Assembly: GCF_000224145.3 (NCBI RefSeq) | Contig: NC_020169.2 | Span: 3,554,957 to 3,618,956 of the forward strand | Source of the DNA: Ciona intestinalis | Taxonomy: Eukaryota > Chordata > Ascidiacea > Phlebobranchia > Cionidae | Length of the DNA: 64,000 nt | Direction: 5' to 3' | Shown: one piece after another, positions 13,283 to 27,446 of the stretch | Position numbering within the stretch: position 1 is the stretch's first letter | How the letters are laid out: every line of letters begins with the position of its first letter | Position numbers and translations under genes: made by a program | The notes under the pieces: model-generated | Database searches by the model: none | Told to the model about the DNA's origin: nothing | Seen by the model: only the letters and a program-made list of their open reading frames with translations

Positions 13283-13552
13283 TAATATCTGTATTCTGGG
13301 ATCACCTATTCACCTTAGTCTGTGTTGCTCAGCAGCGACACATCAGCCGATTCACCGAAGCTTGCCTAAGTAAATCACTGCGTTGAACTTTTCAATTCGC
13401 CGTCAAAATGGTCAAATTATGCTAAGAGTTTCTACAAATATGCAGCATATTATGTATTGGTGTGCACAGTATATAGGAGACAATAGTGTAGTGACTTCTT
13501 GTAAAATACTTATTTAGTTATTCACCAAGGTGATCCTGGAATACAGATATTA
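13283..13552. mobile_element. Foldback MITE-like element
   Basis: The ends are inverted repeats of about 35 bases. The left end (13283-13317) begins TAATATCTGTATTC, and the right end (13517-13552) reads as its complement with a few mismatches. The interior of about 200 bases has no coding capacity. The family is not recognised. Confidence 0.6.
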
Positions 13553-13573
13553 TAGCGGCCATTTTCGATACCT

Positions 13574-13672
13574 TCACCTTGGTGAATAACCAAGGTGATC
13601 CTAGAATCACCTTGGTGAATAACCAAGGTGATCCTAGAATCACCTTGGTGAATAACCAGTATCACCTTGGTG
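13574..13672. repeat. 33-base palindromic tandem array
   Basis: Three units of 33 bases lie at 13574-13606, 13607-13639 and 13640-13672, the last diverged. Each contains CCAAGGTGAT and its complement ATCACCTTGG, so the array can form a series of hairpins. The same motif makes the inner end of the adjacent foldback element, suggesting the array grew from its right terminus. Confidence 0.8.
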
Positions 13673-14099
13673 TTTGTTTGAGCCGACTAAACTGTTGAGG
13701 TTACTAGAGGAACACTAAATAATTCTCTATGGCGTTATACAATACTTTGTTACGCGGGTATGAGTGGCGTGGGATCTATACTCTCAAAATTCGTGTTACT
13801 TTACAATCATGTGACTTGTTTATTTACTTGACTCGCATACGGATTTAACTGTAAAACAGATAGGCAACGGACCGACGTCTTATCTGTGACTGTAAATTAA
13901 GTTTTTGCCCATAGGTTTTAAATTCGTGTAAATGTGATGTAATCTGTCTATCTCCCTTCCCTAGCCGCTGAGAAAATATTGAACTTGTAAAAAAATTTTT
14001 GGAAAAGAAATAATATTTATACCGTGAAAACAGCAGACACAAAATTGCGTAGAAAAAAATGGGTTTATACACTGTTACAAATGTGAAGAGATCATTCCA

Positions 14100-14402
14100 A
14101 ATAAAACCGTCGGGTTTATTGTTTGTCTGTGTTAGTGCTACATTCTTCGGTTTCGGTATGCGCCTGGCTGGGGCTATAGATGACCGTCAGCTGCAGCACA
14201 GCGTTTACGAAGATTATTACGTCGTGGCAGGACCCACGTTGGCCCAGCCTTGGTTTAGCGCGTATGAATGTGAACGTACCTACTTTATCTTCGCGTGGCC
14301 GGAAAATACATATATGCACACAATCGTAGCAACGACGAGCCTTGAACCCATTACTTATGGGTTGACGGGAGGCGCGCTAACCAACTGTGCTACGGGGCCG
14401 GA
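14100..14402 (-). repeat. tRNA-derived SINE
   Basis: On the minus strand the 5' end near 14400 reads like a tRNA promoter. Box A is TAGCACAGTTGGTTAGCGCG and box B is GGTTCAAGGCTCG, about 40 bases apart. A tRNA-unrelated body follows to about 14100. It may belong to the composite SINE class reported from Ciona, but I cannot confirm the family. The body limit is approximate. Confidence 0.55.
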
Positions 14403-14819
14403 CGAAGCAGCCGTATAAGAAGCAACTGCAATCATATACGTCTTGTTCGAACTGCAATCATAAACGGAAGTGGAAAGTTATGCTGTCGTAACGTGTGTGA
14501 ATTCGTTAATATTCCATACTGTGCGTTGTTCAAAGTAGGGTAACAGTTATAACGTTTGATTCTATAAGGTTGCGCTTGCAGGTCGAGGTATTGGTGCTGG
14601 GCTGTTGTCTGCTGTAAGAACTTCCAAGCCAGAATTCCCACAAAACTATGTAACCGTAAAAACGGTGCGTAGGCTAACATAAACTCTCTCTCTATATATA
14701 TATACCGCTTTATTTCTGTTTTTGTTTTAAACTGAATGACGTAAATGTTCCGTTTTAAATGTGTACATACATAGCGCTAAATATTCAAATGTTTTATACA
14801 AGTTAGTAAATATATATAA

Positions 14820-15005
14820 TAGTGTGGGGGAAGATGGGACACCCTTTCATTCCATATTCTCGTCCAATTTGGTTGTAAACAATAAACATTTAAAGAATTA
14901 TTAAACTGTATGCTCTCGGCTCCCATAGGCCGTTGTTAATTGTTTAAAACACCATCAGGATACTTGGATATTACGTACTAAAAACGTCCCATCTTCCCCA
15001 ACCTA
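14820..15005. mobile_element. MITE, GATGGGACACC inverted-repeat family
   Basis: It begins TAGTGTGGGGGAAGATGGG and ends with the complementary CGTCCCATCTTCCCCAACCTA. The interior of about 140 bases includes the family-typical stretch around a minus-strand GGTTTTATAA-like motif. It is non-coding, moved by some unseen transposase. A complete but diverged copy. Confidence 0.75.
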
Positions 15006-15041
15006 CTATTAATGTTTTTAACATTAAACGAATTACTTTTA

Positions 15042-17904
15042 TTATTTTTTTAAGGGCAGAAAATGCGTATATTTACCGGTGCATTTGTTTAAAGAGATTA
15101 AAGGATAACTTGTGGATTTCATTATTACGCCCAAGCTCGGTTTTAAAAGAGAAACGAACGGAGCCGAGTCTTCGTCCCAATTCGGACGCTTTAATTTCAA
15201 CTTCATGTCTGCAAGTAGAACTTGCCAAGGTTTTCTGTCCAGATTAAAGTTATCGTAACGATATCCAAAGAGCTGTTCGTAGTGGTAACTGCCAGCGGTC
15301 GTCCAGGTGCCATTTCTACCGGTCACGTGGTTTGGGTTCATTGTGGCGTTACAAAATGGCGAGAGGGGCATATTAAACTTGAAATAAATGCCTTTTCTCA
15401 GTTTTTCAAGATGTTCTTTGGTAGAATTAAACTGTTTGGCCTATAGAAGTAAAAGTAAATGTACATACATGGACTTATGATTCATGTTGGTTGAATACTG
15501 TTAAAAAATGATAGTAGGGTATATAGGAGAACAGTAGCACATAATAACCATATATCTTGATCGTGTTTAAAACAATTAGCAACGGTATAAAGTCGGGAGC
15601 ATAAGGGTTTATAATTCTTTGAACGCTATTTGTGTACTACTAAATGGGACGAGAAAATAAAATAAAAAGGGTGTCCCACTTTCCCCACTCTACTATATGA
15701 CATTACCATTTTGTAGCCATTAAACATTCTAATTTAAGTTTATATAAATATAAAAACACAGATTAAAAAACATATGTTACCAGAATTTCGTATCCATGAA
15801 TCATTCTTTCTTGTGTCCAATCTTGAATTCCTAGCCTTTCCCGTAAAAGTCGATACAGGGCATAAATTCGTTCGACTTGACTGTGGTGTAGTAGAAAGGC
15901 AGGGTCCCAGCCTGCGTATGTTGCGATGGGCATTCCATAATCGCATATAGGTCTTGTATTGTTGGGAAGAATAACTTCATTGTTCGAATCATTGCAAAAA
16001 CAACGATGTATCTTTTTTAAATACAGAAAGACTAGCATTATTAACTAAATAAAGTATAAACACTAAGGAAATTACGATTAACTAAAGTATATACCAGATA
16101 GAAATTACGATTAGGAACATTCAAAGAATTATAAAACCGTATCCTTACGACTCCCACAGACCGTTGATAATTTTTCTTACCCCACCCTACTATCGGGATT
16201 TGGGATAAACAATGATAAATCATCGTTCATTTACCTGGTTATGAGGATTCTGTTCAAATTGGTCGTCGAAAAACTGGTAATTGTTCGCCAGCAAAGACCG
16301 AATTGTACCCCTCAGCATGTAGTTGGAAGCCAATAAGCCTGATATTGACATACTTCTCTGAGCGTGTCTATGAAAATATTCAGTAAATGCTGATCATTAA
16401 TACAAGAAGCCTTAATAGAAAAGAGGATCACTTGCTTTCTAGTAAGAAATATCTTGGCGAGGAACACCGGGTGTGATCTGGTTTATCGGGCGAGAGTTGG
16501 CGGTTTACCAAGCAAGGTATTTATAGTGACTTACACAGGATATGGGATCCCGTTAATTGGTTTGTGCCCTGGCATAACAGAAGGATTGAACGGGTTGGGG
16601 TAGGTTTGGTTGATATAAGGATCATGGATGGTTATGTTGCGGAAATAAAACGGAATATCATCCCAATCACTTTCCGTCCAATCCCAATATGGAATTCCCA
16701 ACGTCTTGTTCCGGAGGTATTTACTTAACCCTGAAAAAAAAAACAGAGCAAATATATAACAAAGGCTATATAGAATATTACGGTACGACGAATTTAGACG
16801 CGGTGTAGTCTTACCCATTTCTAACTGAACCATAATTAATCGGTGCCATGCACAAAATCTCAAGTCACTGTGCCAACTACAATGGCCATCCTTGTGTCCA
16901 ATAAACTTTTTGTTCCAGGGACAGCGGTATGGCCAGCCGTGCCAAGATACTATGTTCTGTAAAGCATATGACCAATTGATTTATACTAAATTAAGTTAGT
17001 TTGACTTCAGTAATTACTGTATATCCATTCGTGGAGTTGTCTTGCTTAAATTGAGCCATTGCTTGCAAAATATCGAACGTTTCTTCTTCTGTCAAGCTCC
17101 TTATATTTTTTCGAATGAAAAATGCTAAACACAAAATTTAGTTGGGTTGGCTAAGATGGGAATCGCCTGCATCTATGTTCTTTGGTCTGCATTAGTTTGG
17201 ACACTGACTCACGTTTAGTTATGTTGCTGCATGTTCTTGATTGACTTCCAGCGCCTACGCATCTTCCTGTCGCATCTGTTGCATGTTTTGTACGACATCG
17301 TCTGCTTCGTGTTTCAAGTCCTCCCCATTCTGTGCTCAAACATGGCGTCCACGACTCCCATGGTGTCCATGAAACTGAAAATGGTTTGTTAATACAGTAA
17401 TCTACAATGTATAGCACACATTACAATTTTTCTAACCTCTAATACAGCTCCGTCTATCTGTTCCAAGTGCGAATCCTCTACGACAGACGCAACGACAACA
17501 GTGGTCAGAGTAACCAACCTGATCTTGCTCACAATTTACCCAACAATATGTCCGGTCTAAACAAAGACTTTGTTTATTTGATACTGAATATTAAGACAAA
17601 GAGAGTATAACCAAAGTTAAGACAAACATACTGGCTTAATCTCTTTGATCAAAGTACTAGTTAAAACTTATGTTTACCTTTAATTCTGTCACAATCAACT
17701 CCGTTTATAACCGGTAGAAACGCTTGAGATTTTAACTTTTCCTTATTAAAAGTTACTGCGTAGGTAGGGTTACCTTTAAAAAACAATTGATTAACTCAAC
17801 GCCGATGATTTGTATTTCAACTTTTGCTTACCTCTTGCACGGACCAGGAGAAAACTTTCGCATACCATTAACAGGCCTATGAAAAACGAAAATCTTGAAT
17901 ACAT
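15042..17904 (-). CDS. Secreted tyrosinase with EGF-like and TSP1 domains (copy C)
   Basis: Ten coding exons with the same plan as copies A and B. Exon 1 (start 17904) is a signal peptide (MYSRFSFFIGLLMVCESFLL). Exon 2 is about 17679-17776, the EGF-like exon about 17438-17558 and the TSP1 exon about 17215-17375. The copper domain has RKNIRSLTEEE, CuA CSWHSDLRFCAWHR, IPYWDWTESDWDD, PHNQ|IH and CuB DPAFLLHHSQVERIY. The last exon (15042-15440) ends FLPLKK. The exon spanning about 16533-16731 is protein-identical to that of copy B over nearly all its length apart from an early N/S change. The CuB third-His segment has VERIY where the other copies have MDRLY or IDRIF; the conserved Asp is Glu here. 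Two MITE copies lie in introns (15515-15692 and a fragment near 16.1 kb). Predicted secreted phenol oxidase; substrate unknown. Confidence 0.87.
15515..15692. mobile_element. MITE, GATGGGACACC family, in tyrosinase C intron
   Basis: The right end reads GGTGTCCCACTTTCCCCACTC followed by TACTA, and the left end starts TAGGGTATATAGGAGAACAG, where the inverted repeat is eroded. The interior matches the other copies (AACAATTAGCAACGGTATAA and similar). It lies wholly within the last intron. Confidence 0.65.
16090..16195. mobile_element. MITE fragment, GATGGGACACC family
   Basis: It carries the family interior (ATTATAAAACCGTATCC, then CAGACCGTTGATAATTT) and one end (CCCCACCCTACTA). The other end is missing or too eroded to see. 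It lies in an intron of tyrosinase C. Confidence 0.45.
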
Positions 17905-18534
17905 TTTAAACGTCTGCAATCCATGAAAGACTGCGTCTTTGTGCAGGTTTTAACATAAACAGCCTTTAAGCAAATTTTCTCAAGCCTTCCGTCAACCGGT
18001 TTTCCCTTCCATGACTCAGAACATGCTTCCGTACTTCCTAACTGTCTCCTATTAGAATTCACTGAAGCAGTAGCTCAGTTTTTGTTTACCGTATACACCA
18101 TAAATAACCAACTCGTTTCAGTTTTAGATGTCAATACGTGGGACTTTTGAGGATTCATTCCTTGTTGTTTAAGGTTAGAGCTTCAATTTGGTGTATTTCT
18201 TTTGGAGAAGTTTTTACTTTTCGGTTTAACCAATATCTCAGTTCGCTTTAACCAAAATCAATAGGATAGTCCAACTCATTCCTACAATGTCTTAACCGGA
18301 ACTCATTTTTAAACCAGTTTATTTAACTGAACTAAACCCTGAACATAAGTTTACCAGCATGGCAACAAAACGACTCTTCACAGTACTTCACAGTACTAAA
18401 ACTAAAGAAACCGTGTGGTACATTAGTACCAACAATCACTACTTAGCGGCTTTGCCAAAAATCACCACTGTTGAACTAGGAAATATTATCGCAATCCCAT
18501 TTGTATTGACGCGAATACTAAAAGGAAACTCCAT
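17905..18534. other. Intergenic: upstream of tyrosinase C, downstream of UBA52
   Basis: About 630 bases without exons. It should hold the tyrosinase C promoter and the UBA52 3' UTR. No recognisable site. The plus-strand frame 18359-18625 is antisense to the eL40 exon. Confidence 0.5.
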
Positions 18535-21404
<2,870 letters not shown>

Positions 21405-24400
21405 CTATTCTTTTGCTGGTGCCTCTACTGCCTTCTCCAGTGTATCACCCTTTCCAGAGTCTTGGTCAGTTTCGCGCTGTTTTCCTGTTTCGTTCTCTGT
21501 TTGCGGTGTATGCCCATTAGACTCTTTGTTCTCTTCTTCTGCAGCTTCTTCTTCAATACTAAACAATGCAAAGGTTGAACACCAGCATAACATTTGTGTG
21601 TTTAGATTATTTTTGTTCAGATACAAAAATACTTTATTTTGACCTATGGAACTAGAAATAACCAATTACAAGGTTTTTTTTGCAATTATCATCAGATTTT
21701 ACAGTAATATTAATAATTATTAAACCTATACCTTCCTTCTTCCTTTAATTCTTCCTTGTTTCCTTTACAGCATTGTGGTGCAAACGAAAGTTTCATCTTT
21801 TTACCAGATTTCTTTTCCTTAGGCTCTTCACTTTCTTCGGGTTTTTCTTCTTCCGTTTTTTTCTCTTCCCCTAAAAATCACAATAAACTAAATGCTGGAT
21901 AGACAACAGAGACTCACAAAGTTCATAAAAAATGCAATGACAATTCGCATAAAACTCATTTTCTGCTTTGTTTTATTTAGGATCCTTGTTTTACCTTCTT
22001 TTTCTGCTTCCTTTGCAGCTGGCTTCTCTTCAGCTTCTGTCAGTTTCTGTTTCTCTTCAGAAGTACCATCTTCCTTTACTTCTTTTACTTGGTCTTCCTC
22101 TTCCTCTCTAATGTATAACATTCGAGGTTAAGATCGTACTTTGAAGTAAGAAAAAAATGCATACCCAACGACAACAGGTTCGACTGGCTGGGCGCATGGG
22201 TTGGTGAAACAACCAGACCCACAACATCCGTTCTCCGCAGACTCCGTGGCAGTAACTTCGCTCTTCTGGGAACGCCGCGACAAAATAAAGAAAGCGCCGG
22301 TTAAAAGGAGAGCAACTAATATCAGAACAGCGATTACGACTCCCACGATCACGCCGGTGTTGGCAGCTGCAGGTATTTCTAAAAGGTGAAAAATTTGTTT
22401 AATGGGTGTACCATGTAACTTAAATAAGTGTAACTTAAAAAAGCGAGATGCAACATTGTAAATACATTGTTAAACTTCTCTTTCTTATTACTTACGTTTC
22501 GACACAACAAAGTCTTTGCTTGCTTTGCCAAGTTTGTTTGCCGCAAAACATGTCACAATTTTGGGGTCGCTTTCAAAATGTTTCGCGCTGATGTTAACCG
22601 TAGATGACACCAAACTATCTGTGGTTTCAACCGCTTCGTTTATGGACAAATCACTTTTGTTTACTCCTTCAACAGTCCATACAATATCTGTGATAAACAA
22701 TGTTGGAAGTCAGTCTTGAAACATACATTAACACTTAAATATTAAACAAGGTTTACAAAGTATTCAAGTTCTTTTACCAGGGTATGGGTTGGCGCTTGCT
22801 TTGCAGGTCAATGTGACCACTTCCTCGTTTACAATTTCAATTTTTTCGGTTTCGTTACCAATCTTTCCAGATGGTGGAATAACAGGCTGACCTGTAATAA
22901 ATGTTGATGTCAGGAACACGACAAAAAGATTTTTGATTGGGTAATATCAATGTGTACTTTTAGTACTGCATTAGATCAAAATATATATGTTGATATATTG
23001 ACGGCGCCCATATCGTCTGTAGTTTGTATATTCCGGTTATGCTTCATATTTTATTATGTGATCCAAACCAGGGCAAGGGTAATAAACGTCAGTTTTAACG
23101 CGTTTTAAATCTCCGATAAAACAGTATGTGACATATGAGAAGTTCAAGTGTTCTAGACCTTTGTTTCGAGAGTCTTTAACTTTCGTTGTGTGTATCCCAG
23201 CAACCAGAGTGCAGAAAACACAAACACATCACTCCATAGATAAGGTTTTCAATATAAAATGATTCTCTTGCTTACCTTGTACTACAAGTTGAAGTATATT
23301 TTCAATCTGGCCTTCTTGATTTTCAGCTTTGCAAATGTAAGAGTCGGAATCTTCATACGTTGCATCAATGGTCATGATTGCATTTCCAGGAACCCGATAG
23401 AAAGGGAACCTAACAAAGAAAACATTCGCGGGTTGCAGCCGTGCTATGTCACATGATACTATCGTGTTGAATTATTTAGGTACCCCCACATTGAGAGATG
23501 AACCCTCGGCTGGATTTTCTTTTAAAAGAATTGATTGCCGTAAGAAATAACGTTAATTTTAAGGGAATCCAATCGACCGCTTATCGGTCAAAATGACTAT
23601 TGCCAAAATCGAAGTCGATTTCGTTTAAGTAAAATAGAAAACCGGAACAGTGCATAGCTTATACCTTGCTATCGCCTTTGTACCAAGTGACTGCAGGTGT
23701 GGGTACGCCGGTAGCCGCACATTCAAACGTTCGTTGTTCTCCCATCAGCATGATTATCTCATCGCCGTCGTTTGTTGGGAATGATGTAATGGCAGGAGAT
23801 GCTGGGAAGGAAAATGTTGGATATGAATTAAATATGACATGCCAGGTTACACATGCCCCCCGAGACAATCAAGATGAGATATCCCCGGCGTATTGAGTGT
23901 AAACCAAAGGCTGTTAAAATCGTTGAGGCAATGTTTCGTATCGATTTGTGTCTTCCTCAAAGGAACGCAGATTAATTTTAAGCGAGAATTGTTTATGCCA
24001 GCTGTTTTTGAAAAACCTAATCAGCCACAGCGCCCTATTAGTTTTCCCAGACGCTTTACGACGCTGGACTGATGACCTAATTCGTACATTATAACACTGA
24101 GGGGCGTCTTTTGTCTCGGATTTCAAGATCCATTGATGGTGGACAATTCAAGTGCATGGGTAATTGGGTTAAACGCATATTAGTCTCAATGACGAAGCTT
24201 GCTGGCGAGTGGTGTTACGAAACTGCTCGCCCTAATCACCGACGGCGCCATTTTTATTGGCCATCACACAGAAAAGTTGTGCTAATCGCGTTCGCGGGAT
24301 TATTTCTACTTAAAAGTGTGTGAATTCTTTCGAATTGTATTGCTGTTACTTTGTTAGAGTGAACGACAAAATGAAGTAAAAAAACGTTGGAGTGAATGAA

Positions 24401-27400
24401 TAATTCATTCAGTGTATATTAATGGGTCAGTAGGAGCATTACGTTAATTTAAGTCAAATAAATCCTTGTACACTACGCACCACACACACTACGACATGAA
24501 GAACAGGAAAGAGAAGACAACTTACCTTGCATCGTTGTAGTTTCGGCAGTGGTTGTCGGCGCTGTGGGGTCGATTGGAAGATTGAAAAGAAAAGTTGTGT
24601 TAGTCTGAAGTACAACATGGAGTGACACAACATCTAATATGCTAAAACACAACTACAAATCGCCGCTTGGATTTGTACTACGAAGCTACAAGGATGTACG
24701 CACATGCCAAAACCGTTCTACACCTTATACGCAACAGATTAGGACAAACAAAGAATGAAAGAAATCCAACCTGTTACGACTAAAACAGCTTCAGATTCAA
24801 TCGTCTTTCCGAATGCGTCTTGTACGGAACAAGTAAACTTTCTGCCATTGTCTCTTTCGGCATTTGGACGAATGTCAAGATACAAAGTACTGTCAATCAA
24901 TGAGTAATACTGTTCGTTTGCAGTATCTGCTCGGAATGAATCCGGCACTACAACGTCGCCCATGTCCGTTAACCTACAAATCAAACGGCTGTAGAAATAT
25001 ATTCAAATTCTATAATGTCAAGGAACATACCAGTTCATAGTAAAAGGTTCACTGGCACCAGTTGCAGTACAGACAGCAAGAGTTGCAGTTCCTGAACCGA
25101 GTCCATCATCCAAGTATGGATTCACTCGTGTGTTGACTTGTGGAGACGCTACAGAGCAAACAGTTTCGGTTTAATTTCTAACATAAATATAGTTGTGATC
25201 ATTATATGCGCTTCCCGGTACTTCGCTAAGTCGGGTGGGCGTCAGTTATTTTACATCACAGTCCGTTGAGCAACGAGTACCCTTCACTTTTAAGTGGCGC
25301 AGGTCGAGAAATGACGTAATTTGATCATTATACTGTGCTTGAGAGAGCGACGAACGCTGGTATCGGCTTGGCTGTTTATTGCCGCTTATGTACTTATGTG
25401 TCGGCGAATAAAGCTTTGTTTGTAGGTATTTTATTTTGCTAGTCACAATATAGTAATATAGGTAACATCATTGCATGCTTTTGTGAAACAATATGTTTTT
25501 TAATGATAACTTGTGTTGAGAGTACATAAATAAATACAATATTTCGCAACTTACACAATACGTCGACTTGGTATGTTTGACTCTTCGACCCTTTATTTCC
25601 AAACCCACTGCAGACGTAAGTACCAGAGTCGTCCAATAAAAGTGCTTCCAAAGTCAGTTCATACGTAGTTCCATCCACTACAGACCGTTCCCTAAAAAAA
25701 ACATTTGAATTTTATGGACTATATCATATAGTGCTGATTAGAGCTTGCAATAGTATAAATAATGCCTGGTTAATTTGGCTTACCCGTATTGACCGTGTGG
25801 GTACACCTCTCCTGTCGCGCCCACAGTTGCAATATCATCTTCGTTGTGCTTCCACAGTACAGTAAATAGAGTTTCGTTCTGTTTTCAATGAATTGATAAG
25901 CGTGGGAGAAATATTGCACAAAGTAATAAATATCGAATTGTAGCGATTATCCTTCAGCAAAATTGGTTGAATCGGCTTACCTCTGCGAGTATCAAGTTAC
26001 ATGGTATAACAACCACGCCTCCCAATTCCGCTTTAATGGGATCTGTAATCGGTTCCTCGGTCTGGCCATTGACAGCTGGTATGAAAAGAAAATCGCTGTT
26101 ATTTACAACCTTAGAGGACGCTGATTACGGCGGCGTCACGAAATAATTGCCGGAACTGTAACGGTTAGTCAACAGAGGAATAAAATTCCCAACGACGCAA
26201 AGCCAGATTTCGTGGCCCGCTGAGCGAGCAGCAGGGGTGCTGCTATTCAGACACAGCAACGGGCCCCGATGGGAGTTAGCAGACGACAGTAAAAGCATTA
26301 AAAACGTCGTATGCCCGGCCCTGAACCGTCCCAGTTCCCACTACCAATCTATTAGTCTGCGAAAATTTGCCTCAGCCCGGTTTAAAAGTTCAAATCGCAG
26401 TTTGAATGTTATACTTTAACAAACAACGAGATTTTTTTTGATTGATGGTCTAAAAATTATGAATACTACACCACATTCCAGCAATACTTTTGTTTTAATG
26501 ATAATTTTGCCCAACAAGTCAGGTTTTAATGTTATAAAGCCTTTGGATCAAAGTTGTGAATTTAACTCCGAAGTCCTATCGATTTAAAGGGTTTATGCAA
26601 TCTTGTCCGCTAATCCATCAGCTCACCCAGCTTGATGTATATGGGTTTAAAGGGGAGCGCTACATCCCAATAAGACAATGTATGGCTTAGCCTGCAAGCC
26701 TTGATCGGATTACACGCGCAGCCACGAGTTCGGGGCACTTCGTTTTTAACGATTGACAGCAGCAAGAGCAACGGGAACGAAAAACACGTTGAAAATCTCG
26801 GCAGGATGCCGTGAAAGTGGGTCGGCCTTGAAACAACAATCGGCAGGTGGGAGGAAAGAATCGGTGAACACACGAAACACCTGTCTCCGACTTCCTCATT
26901 TATCGATCATGATTATAACGAATTGACGGGTTTGCGCTTTTGTTGCACATAATTGCGTTTCGCGCTAATCATGAACTATTAAACATTTCCTAAAAAAATG
27001 TTACAAACCTAAAACCAAAAAGCTATTTTCATTTACGCTACAAAGGTTTCGTGCCGTCGAATAATTTGAACTATATTGCATATTGATGAATTAATGTCTC
27101 AAAACGGCGAGCTTGCCGAATAGGGATTTTGTTTATGAGGTCCTCGCTGTGACGTAATGTGATCGAAGGCTTCAACTTCGTGTTGTTGAATTATTCATGA
27201 AATTGGCACGGGCGAAGTTGCTGCGCTACGCAGATGATCAATACATTATTTCACTCTTGTCAAAATCACTCGTATTCATTTAAAAACTCTCGCAGACTTG
27301 TCAACTTGATATAAAGCATATTGCTTTGATATTGAATTAAAACAGCCACACGGACTGTGATCTCAGGAATTACCGGTTTGCAATACATTCTACTTACCAT

Positions 27401-27446
27401 GCAGTAAAAGGATCGTGGAAAGAATTGCCAGCAAAACGCGACCCAT
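21405..27446 (-). CDS. Ig-superfamily adhesion molecule with acidic tail (MCAM/ALCAM-like)
   Basis: About 15 exons, roughly 650 residues. Exon 1 (27398-27446) is a signal peptide (MGRVLLAILSTILLL). Exons at about 25980-26077, 25783-25880 and 25556-25692 form a V-type Ig (VVVIPCN, VLWKHNED, DSGTYVCSGFG). Exons 25032-25150 and 24770-24975 form a second Ig (RKFTCSVQDAFG). A short Thr-rich linker exon lies at about 24524-24572. Exons 23665-23803 and 23277-23410 form a third Ig (RTFECAATG, SDSYICKAEN). Exons 22780-22890 and 22497-22690 form a fourth (VTLTCKAS, IVTCFAANKLG). Exon about 22165-22380 carries the membrane span (VIVGVVIAVLILVALLLTG) and a Cys cluster (NGCCGSGC). The last three exons encode a Glu/Lys-rich cytoplasmic tail ending EAPAKE. 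The layout resembles the MCAM/BCAM/ALCAM group of homophilic adhesion proteins; exact orthology is not established. Start chosen for the signal peptide. Confidence 0.8.

Larger units (their letters stand above)
13011..15041. other. Intergenic between tyrosinase B and C, repeat-rich
   Basis: No gene is seen. It holds a 24-base direct repeat (13127-13150 and 13161-13184), a foldback element (13283-13552), a palindromic tandem array (13574-13672), a tRNA-derived SINE (near 14.1-14.4 kb) and an inverted-repeat MITE (14820-15005). The plus-strand frame at 14059-14418 runs through the SINE and is not a gene. Confidence 0.6.

Noticed and set aside
13574-13672. Possible CRISPR-like array
   Set aside because: Units are contiguous 33-base palindromic repeats without unique spacers, in a eukaryotic genome.
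14318-14402. Possible real tRNA gene
   Set aside because: Box A and box B are recognisable, but the arms do not pair into a good cloverleaf by eye and a SINE-like body follows.
14059-14418. 119-codon plus-strand frame between tyrosinase B and C
   Set aside because: Its second half is the antisense of a tRNA-derived SINE, and it has no domain or splice support.
24111-24323. 70-codon plus frame inside an Ig adhesion gene intron
   Set aside because: Antisense to the host gene, no domain, no splice context; chance frame in a less AT-rich intron segment.
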